Assembly (NCBI RefSeq): GCF_003386795.1
Contig: NZ_QTUC01000001.1
Span: 1,550,001-1,614,000, forward strand
DNA length: 64,000 nucleotides
Origin: Thermasporomyces composti
GTDB taxonomy: Bacteria > Actinomycetota > Actinomycetes > Propionibacteriales > Actinopolymorphaceae
Direction: 5' to 3'
The notes beneath the pieces were generated by a model. That model ran no database searches, had not been told where the DNA came from, and saw nothing but the letters and a program-made list of their open reading frames with translations. Positions 62,194-64,000 of the stretch are shown here, piece by piece. Within the stretch, counting starts at the first letter, position 1. Every line of letters begins with the position of its first letter. The position numbers and the translations under genes are program-made.

Positions 62194-63084
62194 ATGGAGC
62201 AGAAGCATCACCTCAGCACCGACCTGCTCCAGCTCGTCGCGCAGGTCGCGCGCCCACTCGGCGCCCACGCGACCATCCTGTGTCAGCAGGCCCGTGTCGC
62301 CACCGTGACGTCGTACTCCGCGACGATGATCGACGTGGTCGTGCCCGACAGCGCGCCTCGGCTCGACCTCGACGACGGCCCAATTCCGACACGGGCCCTC
62401 GTGGATCGAGAAGACGAGCTCACCGGTGAGATCGTGGTGTGGGTTCGCGCGGGTCGGCTGATCGGACTCGAGCAAGCCTGGTACACCGACGAGCCGCCGA
62501 TCGCGTGGCCTCTGCCTGACGCGGTGAGAGTCACCGGAGCCACCGAGGGGACAGGCCCATTCCCGGGTGACCCACCTGCACTCCCGCACCACGCGATGAC
62601 GCGGCGGGCAAGCGGCTTGCCCCTGACGTTCCTGTGGGTGGCTCGTCGCCGCTTCGGGTCGTCGGCCGTAGCCGCGCCATGGTCAGCGCCGCGGGGCAGC
62701 GGCGCGGAGATAGTCGAGGAAGTCGTCGATCACGTCGCCGGGCCCGGCACGGCCCTTCCCATCGCGCGCGAGGTGTCCCACGGCGGCGAGGTCCGCGGCA
62801 CCGTGGGCCGTCGCGCGCAGGAGCGCGGCGAGCGCCGCGGATGCCGCGCTCGCCAGCTCCGACGAATCGATCGACCACGGCCCGAAGACGAACGTGAACC
62901 ACGCAGGGTGCCGCTGGGCCCACTCGACGTAGCGGTGCAGGAGTACGCGCACGGGGGTCAGCGGTCAGTTCTTCGTCGAACGCCAGCCCGTCGCGACCGC
63001 GCCGCACACCACTGGCGTCGGGCGCTGCGAACGCCTGTGGACGATCAGCGCCAGGCTCGTCGGCCTCGAGCCCTGACCGCGTGA
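62194..63084 (+). CDS. Conserved hypothetical protein, probably with an extended, non-conserved C-terminus
   Basis: ATG 62194. The first about 115 residues (QKHHLSTDLLQLVAQVARPLG, TSYSATMIDVVVPDSAPRLD, DELTGEIVVWVRAGRLIGLEQAWYTDEPPIAWPLPD) look like a family of small actinobacterial proteins I know only as hypothetical, with the LIGLEQAWYTDEPP signature. The same frame stays open to 63084, but that part is basic, unstructured-looking and antisense to a TetR remnant, so the real end may have been lost by a frameshift near 62540. Function unknown. Confidence 0.6.
   Translation: MEQKHHLSTDLLQLVAQVARPLGAHATILCQQARVATVTSYSATMIDVVVPDSAPRLDLDDGPIPTRALVDREDELTGEIVVWVRAGRLIGLEQAWYTDEPPIAWPLPDAVRVTGATEGTGPFPGDPPALPHHAMTRRASGLPLTFLWVARRRFGSSAVAAPWSAPRGSGAEIVEEVVDHVAGPGTALPIAREVSHGGEVRGTVGRRAQERGERRGCRARQLRRIDRPRPEDEREPRRVPLGPLDVAVQEYAHGGQRSVLRRTPARRDRAAHHWRRALRTPVDDQRQARRPRALTA
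62683..63007 (-). pseudogene. TetR-family regulator remnant (C-terminal domain only)
   Basis: Minus strand reads GLAFDEELTADPRAR in one frame and, one base out of frame, VLLHRYVEWAQRHPAWFTFVFGPW, then DSSELASAASAALAALLRATAHG to FLDYLRAAAPRR and a stop. Together this is the ligand-binding domain of a TetR regulator (WHG-type). The whole DNA-binding N-terminus is absent and a frameshift lies near 62945, so the gene is dead. Confidence 0.65.
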
Positions 63085-63170
63085 CCTGGCCAGTGGGACC
63101 CCTCGGGCATCAGCACATTGCCGCAACACGATGCGCGGTGAACGAAAGCACCTTCGACCTGGCGGGTTGT

Positions 63171-63246
63171 TGGAGCCAGCGAGGGGACTCGAACCCCTAA
63201 CCGCCCGATTACAAGTCGGGTGCGCTACCAATTGCGCCACGCTGGC
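63171..63246 (-). tRNA. tRNA-Thr (anticodon TGT)
   Basis: 76 nt including encoded CCA (63171-63173). Acceptor stem GCCAGCG/CGCTGGC, D-loop AATTGGTAGC, anticodon stem CCCGA/TCGGG with loop CTTGTAA (anticodon TGT, reading ACA), T-arm AGGGGTTCGAGTCCCCT. All four arms pair cleanly. It borders the stretch of gene remnants on its left. Confidence 0.95.
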
Positions 63247-63310
63247 GGAACACCACGCAAGCGTAGCGGCGGACGTTGGGGCCCGAAGGTCCGGGCGGGC
63301 CGCCACGCGC

Positions 63311-64000
63311 CTAGCCCGCCACCTCCACCACCACCTTGCCGCGGGTGTGGCCGCGTCGATTGTGCTCGAGCGCGGCCCTCGCCTCGGCCAGGGGGTAGGT
63401 GGCGTCCACCGTGATCTCCAGTCGCCCGGCCTCGACGAGGCGTACGAGCTCCCGCAGGTCGTCCGGGTCGGGACGAACGAAGTGGTACCTCGTCCCGGCC
63501 ACGCCTGGCTCGACGATGCTGGCGACCCGGCCCGGCGACGACACCAGGTCGACGCTGGCCCGCAGCGTCTCGCCACCCACGAGGTCGAGGATCGCGCTCG
63601 GCCCCTCGGGAACCAGCGAACGCACCCGCTCCGCCAGCCCGTCGCCGTACTCCACCGGCTCGGCGCCGAGAGACCGCAGGTACTCGTGGTTGCGCTGGCT
63701 GGCCGTCCCGATCACCCGCGCCGCGCCCAGGGCCTTCGCGATCTGGACGGCGAGGGAGCCGACCCCACCGGCCGCCGCGTGCACGAGCACGACGTCCCCC
63801 GACGTGACGCCGAGGACGTGGCGGAGCGCCTGGTAGGCGGTGAGGCCCGCGAGCGGGAGACCGGCCGCCTGCGCCCACGTCACGTTCCGCGGCTTGGGCG
63901 CGAGCGTGCGCACCGGCGCGGCGACCAGCTCGGCGAAGGTGCCGCGCTGGATGTGGTCCTCCCGGACGTACCCGACGACCTCGTCGCCGGGCGCGAACTC
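63311..64000 (-). CDS. NADPH:quinone reductase-like MDR oxidoreductase (truncated by right edge)
   Basis: About 230 C-terminal residues; the N-terminus lies beyond the window. Begins in EFAPGDEVVGYVRED and continues GTFAELVAAPVRTLAPKP, WAQAAGLPLAGLTAYQAL, then the nucleotide-binding motif VLVHAAAGGVGSLAVQIAKALGAARVIGTAS, and ends with the family tail YPLAEARAALEHNRRGHTRGKVVVEV. Zinc-independent quinone oxidoreductase (QOR) branch: no structural-zinc cysteines. Reduces quinones or enones with NADPH. Next to tRNA-Thr. Confidence 0.87.
   Translation of the reverse strand, partial: EFAPGDEVVGYVREDHIQRGTFAELVAAPVRTLAPKPRNVTWAQAAGLPLAGLTAYQALRHVLGVTSGDVVLVHAAAGGVGSLAVQIAKALGAARVIGTASQRNHEYLRSLGAEPVEYGDGLAERVRSLVPEGPSAILDLVGGETLRASVDLVSSPGRVASIVEPGVAGTRYHFVRPDPDDLRELVRLVEAGRLEITVDATYPLAEARAALEHNRRGHTRGKVVVEVAG

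Overview
The window is very GC-rich DNA with frequent GTG/TTG starts, short intergenic gaps, long antisense shadow frames and actinobacterial families (F420-type luciferase-like oxidoreductases, class F sortase, YbaB/WXG-type type VII secretion genes, LAL regulators). It looks like a soil or plant-litter actinomycete; a member of Propionibacteriales such as Actinopolymorphaceae is my inference, not something the sequence proves.

Left part (1-23.5 kb): plant-polysaccharide use. It holds a truncated GH127 beta-L-arabinofuranosidase at the left edge with a divergent LacI regulator and a candidate LacI operator, a zinc alcohol dehydrogenase, a GH51 alpha-L-arabinofuranosidase, a secreted GH74 xyloglucanase-type propeller, two MFS exporters, an IlvD/Edd sugar-acid dehydratase closely resembling L-arabinonate dehydratase, an SMP-30 lactonase, a 2-hydroxyacid dehydrogenase, a nucleoside hydrolase, a GntR/FCD regulator with a TTGTATGACAA site upstream, a GH38-like protein that seems to have lost key acidic residues, a membrane patatin and an APH-type kinase. 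Together this suggests hydrolysis of arabinan/arabinoxylan/xyloglucan followed by an oxidative (lactone/aldonate) route for L-arabinose.

Middle part (23.5-36.6 kb): a GT2 plus polysaccharide pyruvyl transferase pair, a small secreted membrane-tailed protein coupled to a class F sortase, a protein acetyltransferase of the Pat type with the GNAT domain at the N-terminus, a DUF2267 protein, a luciferase-like oxidoreductase, a fusion of a luciferase-like oxidoreductase with a berberine-bridge FAD oxidase behind a perfect 20-bp palindrome, and a secreted DVWAVG-repeat propeller.

The most striking locus is 36.8-39.0 kb: YbaB-like protein (interrupted by one in-frame TAG), WXG100-like protein, membrane-spanning WXG/LXG-like carrier, a separate 127-residue colicin E3-type 16S rRNase with all key catalytic residues, and two tandem paralogous immunity candidates. 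It looks like a contact-dependent or type VII-secreted toxin in which carrier and toxin are encoded as two overlapping genes rather than one fusion.

Right part (39-64 kb): a metal-chelate ABC operon (permease, lipoprotein, ATPase, methyltransferase) behind a sequence matching the Nur (nickel) box pattern; a Tat-exported propeller protein; a LAL regulator ending in a 4 x 15-bp repeat; a 1.3-kb-residue secreted subtilase; small enzymes; a BlaI/M56-peptidase pair divergent from a DsbA-like/CcdA-like pair across a 34-bp nested palindrome; then a decaying stretch (frameshifted RibD/DHFR-like gene, ABC-transporter remnant, TetR remnant) beside a tRNA-Thr(TGT); and a truncated quinone oxidoreductase at the right edge. 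Several genes (GntR, LAL, toxin, second immunity gene) carry short duplications that begin in the last codons and include the stop codon.
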